Part shown: in pieces, positions 1 to 6,538 of the stretch
Numbering within the stretch: the stretch's first letter is position 1
How the letters are laid out: each line of letters begins with the position of its first letter
Assembly: GCA_046732975.1 (NCBI GenBank)
Contig: JBKPOG010000128.1
Coordinates: 1 to 7,836, forward strand
DNA from: JAMXLO01 sp046732975
GTDB taxonomy: Bacteria; Pseudomonadota; Alphaproteobacteria; Acetobacterales; Acetobacteraceae
Direction of reading: 5' to 3'
Length of the DNA stretch: 7,836 nt
Notes under the pieces: model-generated
Database searches by the model: none
The model's input: the letters and a program-made list of their open reading frames with translations, nothing else
Told to the model about the DNA's origin: nothing
Program-made: the position numbers and the translations under genes

Positions 1-29
1 GTCGAGTTCCCTCATAGGCAACGAAGCCT

Positions 30-35
30 GGAGGA
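30..35 (+). promoter_or_regulatory. Ribosome binding site for the 45-512 gene
   Basis: GGAGGA lies nine bases before a GTG codon at 45. The spacing is good, and this is the main reason to accept the GTG as start. The predicted protein then begins directly with a normal signal peptide. Confidence 0.7.
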
Positions 36-44
36 ATCACTGTC

Positions 45-512
45 GTGCAAAAGCTCCCGTTGCTAGTCGGTCTCGGAGTTTCGGCAGCGCTGCTGCTTGC
101 AGGTGAAGCGGCATACGCTCAAGAGAACGGCACAGCTGTCAGGACAATCGAGGGAAATGAAGCAGGTGTCCATGCGGACATCTTGAGCCTGAAGCGTACC
201 GAGGGTGGGCTTCTGACCTTGCGGGTTGCCTTTGACAATGAAACTGGAGGCGAGATCAAGAACAAGGAGCTTCCAGGCGGAGGCAACGTGGAGAATTTTC
301 AGCTTGTCGATTTTCTGAACAAACGAAAATACAACGTGCTCCGCACCTCCGATGGTGCATGCCTCTGCACGTCACTGAACCCGCTTACGTCCTCGGAACC
401 GGGGAAGCGGATACTATGGGCAAAGTTCACCGCTCCTCCGGAATCAGTGACACGCATTTCGCTGCTCTTGCCCGAAGCAGAACCCGTGGACGATATTCCA
501 ATCACGAAATGA
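45..512 (+). CDS. Small secreted protein of unknown function, probable Ig-like fold
   Basis: This encodes 155 residues starting with GTG. Residues 1-25 form a clear Sec signal peptide: Lys3, a hydrophobic run LLVGLGVSAALLLAG, and a cleavage site AYA|QEN. The mature part of about 130 residues looks beta-rich. It contains a stretch resembling small extracytoplasmic Ig-like domains (DUF4352-like in style): LTLRVAFDNETG, then LVDFLNKRKYNVL, then a CLC pair of cysteines, then ILWAKFTAPPESV. The two cysteines lie two residues apart (Cys-Leu-Cys). There is no lipobox, so it is probably soluble in the periplasm or exported. The next gene on the same strand starts 243 bases downstream, so co-transcription is possible but not evident. 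The function is not recognised. That it is a real gene is well supported by the signal peptide and ribosome binding site; the fold assignment is tentative. Confidence 0.8.
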   Translation: MQKLPLLVGLGVSAALLLAGEAAYAQENGTAVRTIEGNEAGVHADILSLKRTEGGLLTLRVAFDNETGGEIKNKELPGGGNVENFQLVDFLNKRKYNVLRTSDGACLCTSLNPLTSSEPGKRILWAKFTAPPESVTRISLLLPEAEPVDDIPITK

Positions 513-669
513 GATCCTCCCCGCCACGTCCATCATGATGCATGGTGTGCCTTGGCACGCTGCGGCGGGCGAGCTCGTGGCGCAGCGCAGTGTCGCCGCT
601 TGGTGGTGGTAAGGCGGGTATTGCAACAAATCTGGGCAAGGAGGCGAGGCTCACTCAACTTTTCCGGAA

Positions 670-692
670 AGGCCGCGCAGTCGGCGCGGCCT
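670..692 (+). other. Perfect 9-bp GC-rich hairpin between two secreted-protein genes
   Basis: AGGCCGCGC (670-678) and GCGCGGCCT (684-692) pair perfectly around the five-base loop AGTCG. The ten-base palindrome TTTCCGGAAA (661-670) abuts it on the left. The hairpin lies 157 bases after the upstream stop codon and 64 bases before the next start. No T-run follows on either strand, so it is not a classical intrinsic terminator. It could be a structured leader of the next mRNA, an RNA-end stabiliser of the upstream transcript, or chance in GC-rich DNA. The rest of 513-755 holds only weaker GC-rich stems, for example 558-564 with 581-587. Confidence 0.5.
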
Positions 693-743
693 GCGGTAGG
701 ATTTCTGCGCATCACTCGACAGATGAACATGGACTGCCATGCC

Positions 744-747
744 GGAG
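744..747 (+). promoter_or_regulatory. Ribosome binding site that decides the start at 756
   Basis: GGAG lies eight bases before ATG 756. The same frame is open from 552, with other ATGs at 723 and 729. Only the 756 start puts a basic residue and hydrophobic signal peptide at the N-terminus; the upstream extension is Arg-rich and looks non-coding. Confidence 0.6.
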
Positions 748-755
748 CATTTTCG

Positions 756-2033
756 ATGAAGGTGAACGCTGCTCCGCTTGCCCGGCTGTTCCTTATCCTG
801 TTCCCTCTGATGCTCGGCTCTCCCAATGCCGGTGTAGCGGCATCTTTGTTACCGGTATGCAGTTGGCCATTCGAGGTGACTGGCCGAGGTTTGACCAACA
901 TCGCGACTCCAGACACCGACGCCACTTACTGGGTCATGCCACTCGACACCGATAGCTGGAAGACCATGTCGATACATGGCAAATATCCCGCAGCACGGTT
1001 GTTCAATTTAACTACGTACACTGGGACTGGGTTGTTCGTAGATTCGGCGCTCGACCGCGACATCATTCCCGATCCGGGTAGCACAAATCCCTTCGCCAGC
1101 CCGGAAGCCGCCGAACCGCACAATTATACGTTGACCACCACCACTGGTGCCGGAGGCGCAAACACAATTCACCTGGCTCCAACACGAGTCACGTTCGTGG
1201 TGTATCGCGTCTATCTTCCGGATGGGCAATTTCTTGCCCGACAAGCCCTCGAGAATACCCGCCAAGGAGTGGATCGGACCGGCCGTGTAGGTTTGCCGGC
1301 TGTCAGCGTGACAGATGCCAGCGGCAACACGCGCGAGCTACAGCCTTGTCCCTTTGCCGACACCGAGGCCGGTCTCACCAGCTTGGTCACTCTGCTACGA
1401 GCGAATGACATGAACGATGCAGCAGATTTCCTTCAAAGGCTCCTGCTCATGGCGAGTCAGCCTCCGCTGTTCCCGTCGCACTGCGTGCCAGGAGGAAACG
1501 TGGCAGTCAGCTTTGCTCCGGCCACGCTCAATGCTGACTTCTTCCCCAATCCGATCACAACCTACCTCGAGACGCCCAGCCTCTGCTTAACACCGGGCGA
1601 AGCGCTGGTTATTCGCGGAAAGGCCGCCGTGTTCCCCAACACGTATAAGGGCGGTTCGGTATTTGACCCTGCATTCGATACCCAGATCCAAATGCGCTAC
1701 TGGTCAATGTGCCAGAATGATCGCGTGATCCCATATCCCGTGGTCGCGTGTCAGCCGGATTTCGCCACCCTACGAGATGAAACGGGGTTCTATACCTACG
1801 TGGTGTCCGATGATCCGACGCCGCGCTCTTGGTTGCCGACTGGTGCGACCTGGCTGCCGTGGGGAGACAGGACGGTTGCCAAAAACCTGATTTTCCGGGT
1901 GACCCTACCTGAGAATTCCACTGCAACTGACTATGCGCCAACTGGCGTGTTCTGCGACGTAACGGTATTGGCGTCTGATGGTTGGCAAGGATGCTCCACG
2001 GCCACGGGGCTCAGTCCGGTCGCAGGCCGCTGA
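756..2033 (+). CDS. Secreted protein of an uncharacterised family, 425 residues
   Basis: Residues 1-29 are a Sec signal peptide: MKVNAAPLAR, then the hydrophobic LFLILFPLML, with cleavage after GVAA before SLLPVC. The mature part has eight cysteines spread along its length, suggesting disulfides and an extracytoplasmic site. The N-terminal third carries motifs I have seen in uncharacterised secreted bacterial proteins: TYWVMPL, HGKYPAARLFNLTTY (about 69-83), DIIPDPGSTNPF, and further on VTFVVYRVYLPDG followed by VGLPAVSV. No catalytic motif, membrane segment after the signal, or haem-binding CXXCH is visible. The C-terminal half (YWSMCQND, YTYVVSDD, WLPWGD) looks like further beta-rich domain. 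The gene converges on the broken dehydrogenase-like gene; the strong hairpin at 2141-2174 separates them. I am confident it is a real secreted protein. The function is unknown, and the family resemblance is from memory of motifs only. Confidence 0.85.
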   Translation: MKVNAAPLARLFLILFPLMLGSPNAGVAASLLPVCSWPFEVTGRGLTNIATPDTDATYWVMPLDTDSWKTMSIHGKYPAARLFNLTTYTGTGLFVDSALDRDIIPDPGSTNPFASPEAAEPHNYTLTTTTGAGGANTIHLAPTRVTFVVYRVYLPDGQFLARQALENTRQGVDRTGRVGLPAVSVTDASGNTRELQPCPFADTEAGLTSLVTLLRANDMNDAADFLQRLLLMASQPPLFPSHCVPGGNVAVSFAPATLNADFFPNPITTYLETPSLCLTPGEALVIRGKAAVFPNTYKGGSVFDPAFDTQIQMRYWSMCQNDRVIPYPVVACQPDFATLRDETGFYTYVVSDDPTPRSWLPTGATWLPWGDRTVAKNLIFRVTLPENSTATDYAPTGVFCDVTVLASDGWQGCSTATGLSPVAGR

Positions 2034-2140
2034 AGACGCGCGCCACCGCCCACTGTGCGCAGAGCCCAATGGATCACGTAGAGGATGGGAACGCCGCCCC
2101 TGCTAACGAACATGCCTGCGCGTCCGAGCTGATAACGTGA

Positions 2141-2174
2141 CTGCCGAGGGCCGGAGGGAACCGGCCCGCGGCAG
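2141..2174. terminator. Strong hairpin between convergent genes, probable bidirectional terminator
   Basis: CTGCCG (2141-2146) pairs with CGGCAG (2169-2174), and GGGCCGG (2148-2154) pairs with CCGGCCC (2161-2167). This gives 13 base pairs with one A-G mismatch and a six-base loop AGGGAA. It starts 108 bases after the + strand stop at 2033 and lies 13 bases beyond the minus-strand stop at 2187-2189. A second small inverted repeat (CCAGGT/ACCTGG, 2180-2194) overlaps that minus-strand stop codon. There is no clear T-run on either side, so termination or mRNA 3'-end protection is inferred from position and stem strength. Confidence 0.6.
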
Positions 2175-2186
2175 GTAAGCCAGGTT

Positions 2187-3976
2187 CTACCTGGGGCAGA
2201 TCCTGAAAATCGTGCCTGTGCCCGGAATCTGGACGAGCGGGCCATTAGCGGCACCAACGAACTTAATCTCGGGACTAGACTGGCCGAAGTCCCGCACGGC
2301 CCCGTAATCCACGACCCAGGCGCAACCGTCGGGCCCCATCCGAACATTCGTGGGGCGATCGAAGCCATGGACGCCGTCTTCACTTTCGAACGCCTGATCG
2401 AACGTCTTGTTGTGAGCGAACTGAGCGATATCTAGGTGCAGCGCTTTGCCGGGAGCACTGAAGTTGATGAGTTTTACCTCGTGCCCCACTTCGTGTGCAG
2501 GCTCGGTGGCATTTCCGACGGAGAACCCAAAGTCTCCCTCTAGCGCGTATAGCGCCGCTCCCGCTGCAACTGGCCCACGGGCAAACGAAGCGGGGACGAA
2601 TTCGATAGCGGTGAACGAGGAGTCAGCCGCCTCCGTCGCGAGTGGAGAGGTTATCTCCTGCGGGGGATTTGCCAGCACATTCCTGATGGGCACGTCTTCC
2701 TCGAGGATTTGCGCGAGGCTCGCGGCCGTGCACTTGCTTTGCGTGGTCTGGTCCGGAACGCAGAGATCGTCCCCTGGACCGCCAATCGGATTAAACACCG
2801 CCTGATCGGATGTCAGGAAGCCGAACCGGTCGGGCCAGCCATGATAATCCGGCGTGCCGTCCCGATTCGGAATTGCTAGATGAAAGTTGTCCGGCGCGTT
2901 GTTCGAGGGTCTGGCACCCCGTTCATCGGCTCCGTCTTCGCCGACCAGCAATTGTCCTTGCAGCGCATGATGTTTCGGCGCGAATCGGATGGCGTAGCCA
3001 TTCCGATAACCCCAGGAATAAGGCTGTATAGTATTTTGAGGAGATTGCGAATCGAGACGGGCACGCAGGATCGCTCCGTCGCACACGCCCGGATAGCTTG
3101 CACCGGTGAAGGCCTTCACCGTCGCTCCAGGTTGCTGGACGCCAAATTTCGAATACCCGCTCGTCTGGACCCCGCCACCCGAGTCGAACACGTTTTGGCT
3201 CAGAACGACGTCCTGACAGGGAATATCCGGCTGGTTGGTGCCGCCACCATTGTCACGCCCAACGACGCCGCTGTTGGTGGTGGAGCCTTGTGACCAGTAG
3301 AGCCAGCCGTCCGAAATGCTAATTGTTCAGTCGGGTGATCGCCGGTCGGAAGATTGCTGATGAACGGTGTGACCTGTCCAGTGTCCGGATCTATGACAAC
3401 GATACGAGAGCTGTTGTTCTGCCCGGCGGCATGAGTTGCCTGGTTGGAGTCGGTGACGAACAGCCGTCCGCCATTAATTCCATTCTCGAACGCAAGATCT
3501 ACTGCCGGCCCTGCGGGCTGCAGGACACCAGATTGCTCAGTGTCCGTGGGCTCGGGTTTACCAAGGGGGCCTCGCAACTTGTTACCTGCCTGATCGAATA
3601 CCAAAACGTCCGGCGTGAACGGATTTTGGCTGGACGGGCCAGTGAAACTACCCTGCTCATTGCATCTGCTGGGTAGGCCATGGCCCGACTCCAGGACAAA
3701 GACTTCGAATGCACGAACCGCGTTGCCTAAATCATCAACTTGATGGGTGCTACGAAAAGCAATTCCCGTCGGGAAGTTCAGACCCTTCGCAAACACCGAG
3801 ACGGTATATCCATCTGGCACCACAACGTCCTGTCCTTCTCCAGGGTCGTATAACGCGGTGTTGCCCGAGCATCCATCTATGGGATTGGCGATGGTATTGG
3901 CGGTGCCCGCAAATGTAACGGGCGCGAATGCGAAGCTGCAGCTAGCGACGGAACAGAGCAGCGCCAGTTTCCGCAT
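2187..3976 (-). pseudogene. Glucose/sorbosone-dehydrogenase-like secreted beta-propeller, frameshifted
   Basis: The frame opens at ATG 3974-3976 and would encode 596 residues if one missing base were restored. Residues 1-23 are a signal peptide (MRKLALLCSV..., cleavage TFA|GTA). The mature part matches the soluble six-bladed glucose/sorbosone dehydrogenase type: GYTVSVFAKGLNFPTGIAF near the N-terminus, RLFVTDSNQ, DGWLYWSQGSTTNSGVVG, GYRNGYAIRFAP, EDGADERGARP, YHGWPDRFGFL, ALYALEGDFGFS, and GPDGCAWVVDYGAVRD near the end. Eight cysteines remain after the signal. There is no CXXCH, so no attached cytochrome domain. Near 3311-3313 the frame reads Phe-Arg-Thr where the family pattern and the other frame require Phe-Arg-Asp-Gly-Trp. 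One base, probably a G in CGGGAC, is missing. As it stands, translation yields 258 residues with 36 out of frame (stop at 3200), and the remaining 374 codons lie in the other frame. It could be a true pseudogene or a sequence error. Substrate unknown; members of this fold typically oxidise sugars with PQQ, but that is not shown here. Confidence 0.85.
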
Positions 3977-3981
3977 GGTTT

Positions 3982-3988
3982 CCTCCTT
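3982..3988 (-). promoter_or_regulatory. Strong ribosome binding site for the dehydrogenase-like gene
   Basis: On the minus strand AAGGAGG is followed by five bases (AAACC) and then ATG at 3976. It is a near-perfect Shine-Dalgarno and fixes the start. An intact translation signal also argues that the gene was functional recently, or still is. Confidence 0.85.
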
Positions 3989-4375
3989 GCGTTCATTGCT
4001 TTATTGCAGTGCGTCACTGCCCCCGAATTGCTGTTGAGCTTGGGGCAGGCAGAACGTCGTTCGAAGTCGCACAACGGCTAAGTTAAGCTAAGGACTCATT
4101 TTGCGGTTTGTCACTCAAATTCTTCTCGCAACTCGGAAGAACTATTCTCTACATCGGAATAATATTTGGGGTATAACGACTGAGCTAGGGTAGAGTTTTC
4201 CTGCTTGTAGACAACCTGTAAGTGCAGGAGCGGAAGTAGCTTCACGTCGGAACATGCGCGGGGAACGCGCGCAGGTCTACCAGCTGGTCAACGCCATGCA
4301 CCGCGGGCATAGGTAGTTCATCGGTCCCAGCAAATGCAGGTGACAGACGCTGGTCCGTGAGGGCGCAGCGTACTG
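3989..4375. other. Intergenic region, AT-richer core, no convincing gene
   Basis: The gap between the dehydrogenase-like gene and gspG holds an AT-richer stretch (about 4080-4205). It probably contains the promoter of the minus-strand gene ending at 2187, but I could not assign -35 and -10 boxes with confidence. Short symmetrical elements are present: GAACG-T-CGTTC at 4052-4062, GCTAAG repeated at 4077-4082 and 4087-4092, and the ten-base palindrome ACCAGCTGGT at 4279-4288. From about 4230 the sequence becomes GC-rich again, with a 20-codon open frame (4254-4316) that has no ribosome binding site and no recognisable product. No clear terminator for gspG is visible. Confidence 0.5.
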
Positions 4376-4831
4376 CTATGGGTTGCAAATCATGCCGGAC
4401 TCGGTCTGGGTGCCGTTAGGACCAGTCGAGCAGAGGTCGTAGTCATGTTGCCCGCGCTCGGAAGGGCTCCGATAGACATAGGGTCGGCTCCAGGGATCGA
4501 GAGGCACGGAGTCGCCCTTGAGATAAGGCCCGTTCCAGTTTTCTGCGCCGCCCGGCCGTTTCACCAACGCTGCCAATCCCTGCTCTGTCGTGGGATAGGA
4601 GCCCATGTCGAGATCATAGAGATCGAGCACACCGGAAAGTCGCTCGATCGACTGCTTCGCTACGGAGACGCGTGCGCCACTCAACTGGCGTAACGCCGCC
4701 GGTGCAACCAGACCAATCAGCAGCCCGACGATGGTGATGACAACGAGGATTTCCAGCAGGGTGAACCCAGCGTCGCTATTTGCAACTCGGGATTTGCGCT
4801 GAGAACGCGAGGAACCCCCAGGAGGCGCCAT
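4376..4831 (-). CDS. gspG: T2SS major pseudopilin GspG
   Basis: GspG polymerises into the inner-membrane-anchored pseudopilus that drives type II secretion. The 151-residue precursor has a 22-residue leader ending in DAG, then FTLLEILVVITIVGLLIGLVAP: the prepilin peptidase site is Gly22|Phe23, and Glu27 is the conserved mature Glu5. The rest shows GspG hallmarks: SYPTTEQGLAALV (78-90), NGPYLKG (100-106), PLDPWSRPYVY (110-120) and YDLCSTGPNG (131-140). The usual DPWG is DPWS here. The C-terminus carries Cys134 and Cys149 and lacks the Asp-rich calcium loop of typical GspG. ATG 4831 was chosen because it gives a short basic leader; the frame is open to 4993, but the extension looks non-coding. 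The ribosome binding site is weak. The gene stands apart from gspJ and gspK and is divergent to the YncE-like propeller. The identity is firm; the exact start is less so. Confidence 0.92.
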   Translation of the reverse strand: MAPPGGSSRSQRKSRVANSDAGFTLLEILVVITIVGLLIGLVAPAALRQLSGARVSVAKQSIERLSGVLDLYDLDMGSYPTTEQGLAALVKRPGGAENWNGPYLKGDSVPLDPWSRPYVYRSPSERGQHDYDLCSTGPNGTQTESGMICNP

Positions 4832-4916
4832 GTGACTGAGAGCGATGCAATTCCACCGATCATGTGGAGGCTCGGGAGGTTGCAACACACTATGTCCCCC
4901 CATTCTCGTCCATGCC

Positions 4917-4934
4917 GATACTTGTAAGAGTATC
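4917..4934. repeat. Inverted repeat, possible operator or small hairpin
   Basis: GATACT (4917-4922) and AGTATC (4929-4934) are perfect inverted repeats around the six bases TGTAAG. Flanking CCAT (4910-4913) and ATGG (4935-4938) could extend the symmetry with a three-base bulge. It sits between two divergent genes, 85 bases upstream of gspG and about 200 bases upstream of the propeller start. The position fits a regulator site, but this is inferred from symmetry alone. Confidence 0.3.
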
Positions 4935-5123
4935 ATGGGCTTCTTGGAGCGCCAACGTGCACCTTTGAACCTCCGGTCCGCGTCAGACCGCACAGTTATA
5001 GTTGAAATGCCGAGATGTCAGACATTTGATTTATGACGAATGCTAAGAATGCCGCAATGTGCATGCGCTGACAGAACGGCCCGCGTCATGCGATGCGTGC
5101 GAACACGATGTTACGAACAACTC

Positions 5124-5130
5124 GGGGAGG
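5124..5130 (+). promoter_or_regulatory. Ribosome binding site that decides the start at 5136
   Basis: GGGGAGG ends five bases before ATG 5136. The frame is open back to an ATG at 5040, but that codon has no ribosome binding site. Only the 5136 start places the basic and hydrophobic signal peptide near the N-terminus. Confidence 0.7.
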
Positions 5131-5135
5131 ATGGA

Positions 5136-6453
5136 ATGATTGCCCACCGGCGAGGGGACGCTGTAACAAAATTTTCCAAGCCGCTGCTACTGTCAGTGGC
5201 CGCGCTGGGAGCGACTTTCCTGACCGCCGGCAGGCCCGCGGCGGCAGACGAGCATATGACCTTAGTCGACAAGATCGCCGTGCCGCCGGCAACGAATGTC
5301 TCGCAATCCACCTGTTCGCTTGGAACGGGGCTCGGTGCCTTCGACATCAGCTTCGTCGATCCGAAGAGCGGTTTCTATGTGCTTGCCGATCGCACCAACG
5401 CCGCAGTCGACTTCTTCGACGCCAGCGACAATACGTATGTCGGTCGCGTTGGAGGCTTTCAAGGCGTTGTGTGCAGTACCACCAGCCCTGCTACGGCAAA
5501 CAACGCCTTATCGGGACCTGACGGAGTGGTCATCGTCGGCAGCAAGGAGGTCTGGGCAGGCGACGGCGACAGCACCTTGAAGGTGATCGATATCGCTACG
5601 TTCAGTCTCACCGACACCATTAAGGTGACGGATCCCACCAACCCAGCGGAGATAAAGCGCGTTGACGAGATGGCATGGGACTCGCGCGATCACATTCTGG
5701 CAGCCGCGAATAATGCCAACACCACCCCCTTCATAACTCTGGTCAACACCGACAACCATGAGATCCTCGGACAGATCATCTTCGATAAAGCTCACGGTGT
5801 GGACGCACAAAACGGCATTTGAGCAGCCACAGTGGTCGCCGCAGACCGGTCTGTTCTACGTATCGGTCCCGCAGGTGGGTCCGGATCCAGCGCAGGGCGG
5901 TGTCGCGGTGATCGATCCCAGCAGCATGCAGGTTACCGCCGTGTTCCCGGTGGTGAACTGCTCGCCCGCCGGCCTCGCGCTTGGTCCCAATCACCAAGCA
6001 ATCATTGGCTGCGGTGCGTCGTTCCCGGTTACTCCCCCATCGGGCACGGTTGCCACAACTCAGACACTCATCATCAGCATCGACAATGGCGACGTGATCG
6101 CTAACATCACTGATGCAGGCGGCAATGACGAGGTATGGTTCGATCCCGCCTCGCAGCATTATTACCTCGCTGCCCGCGGCACGCTGACGGACGGTAAGGT
6201 GACACCGATCCTGGGCACTGTCGACGCGGGAACGTTCATGTTCGACGATGGTGCGCCGACATCAACCACGGCGCATTCGGTCGCAGCTGACAAGTTCTCG
6301 CATCATGTGTTCGTGCCGATCGGCTTCGTGCCAACCGGCAGCCCTGCCGGCACGGACCCTACCAATCCCTGCGCGGCGAACGGCTGCATCGCGGTCTACC
6401 TGCCGTCATCGATCGATGACGACGACGTCGGTGCGCGGTTGGCAAACCGTTAG
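5136..6453 (+). pseudogene. YncE-like secreted beta-propeller, frameshifted
   Basis: With one extra base removed the gene encodes 438 residues. Residues 1-37 are a Sec signal peptide (MIAHRRGDAVTKFSKP, hydrophobic LLLSVAALGATFL, cleavage AAA|DEH). The mature part shows YVTN/YncE-type beta-propeller blades: GAFDISFVDPKSGFYVLADRTNAAVDFFDASDN, WAGDGDSTLKVIDIATFSLTDTIKV, FITLVNTDNHEILGQIIF, GGVAVIDPSSMQVTAVFPV and DEVWFDPASQHYYLAARG. Six cysteines and no CXXCH are present. At 5817-5822 the frame reads ATT TGA; dropping one T of the TTT at 5818-5820 gives Asn-Gly-Ile-Glu-Gln-Pro-Gln-Trp and restores the propeller without a gap. As it stands translation stops after 228 residues, and the remaining 210 codons are in another frame. 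It may be decayed, or the extra T may be a sequence error. It lies between gspG and gspK, so T2SS export is a plausible guess. Binding partner or enzymatic role unknown. Confidence 0.82.
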
Positions 6454-6494
6454 ACTAACGCCGAGCCGTCCAATCAGGCGGGCGACCGATGGGC

Positions 6495-6514
6495 AAGGCC
6501 CAAACTCTGGGCTT
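6495..6514 (+). terminator. Possible intrinsic terminator after the YncE-like gene
   Basis: AAGGCCCA (6495-6502) partly pairs with TGGGCTT (6508-6514) across the five-base loop AACTC, giving about seven pairs including one G-T. A pyrimidine-rich stretch (6519-6535, ending TCGTTTCTTT) follows on the + strand, but the T-run starts late. The hairpin lies between two convergent stops (6453 and 6539). Function is inferred from position. Confidence 0.35.
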
Positions 6515-6538
6515 GGACCTTGCTCTCGTTTCTTTGCA

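Larger units (their letters stand above)
4832..5135. other. Divergent intergenic region shared by gspG and the YncE-like gene
   Basis: This gap must carry the promoters for both gspG (leftward) and the secreted propeller (rightward). It holds an inverted repeat at 4917-4934, listed separately, and some AT-richer sequence around 4990-5045. TTGAAC at 4965-4970 and TTATAG at 4996-5001 resemble promoter boxes, but the spacer of 25 bases is too long. No promoter is called. Open frames running through it (from 4993 leftward and from 5040 rightward) lack ribosome binding sites and family-like sequence. Confidence 0.45.

Noticed and set aside
552..755. Upstream extension of the 756-2033 frame to an ATG at 552
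   Set aside because: The extra 68 residues are Arg-rich and unlike the rest, and they would bury the signal peptide. A ribosome binding site sits at the proper distance from 756 instead.
2446..3293. Plus-strand open frames (2446-2805, 2880-3293) across the dehydrogenase-like gene
   Set aside because: They are antisense to clearly conserved propeller sequence on the minus strand and lack signals of their own.
4254..4316. 20-codon open frame (MRGERAQVYQLVNAMHRGHR) in the gap downstream of gspG
   Set aside because: No ribosome binding site and no recognised homology; the frame is closed shortly upstream by a TAG at 4191. It could be a worn gene remnant, but nothing supports a call.
4832..4993. 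Longer gspG start at 4993
   Set aside because: It would give a leader of about 76 residues before the prepilin cleavage site, far longer than pseudopilin leaders, and the added sequence has no family-like features.
4965..5001. TTGAAC and TTATAG as a sigma-70-like promoter for the propeller
   Set aside because: The 25-base spacer is much longer than the usual 16-18 bases.
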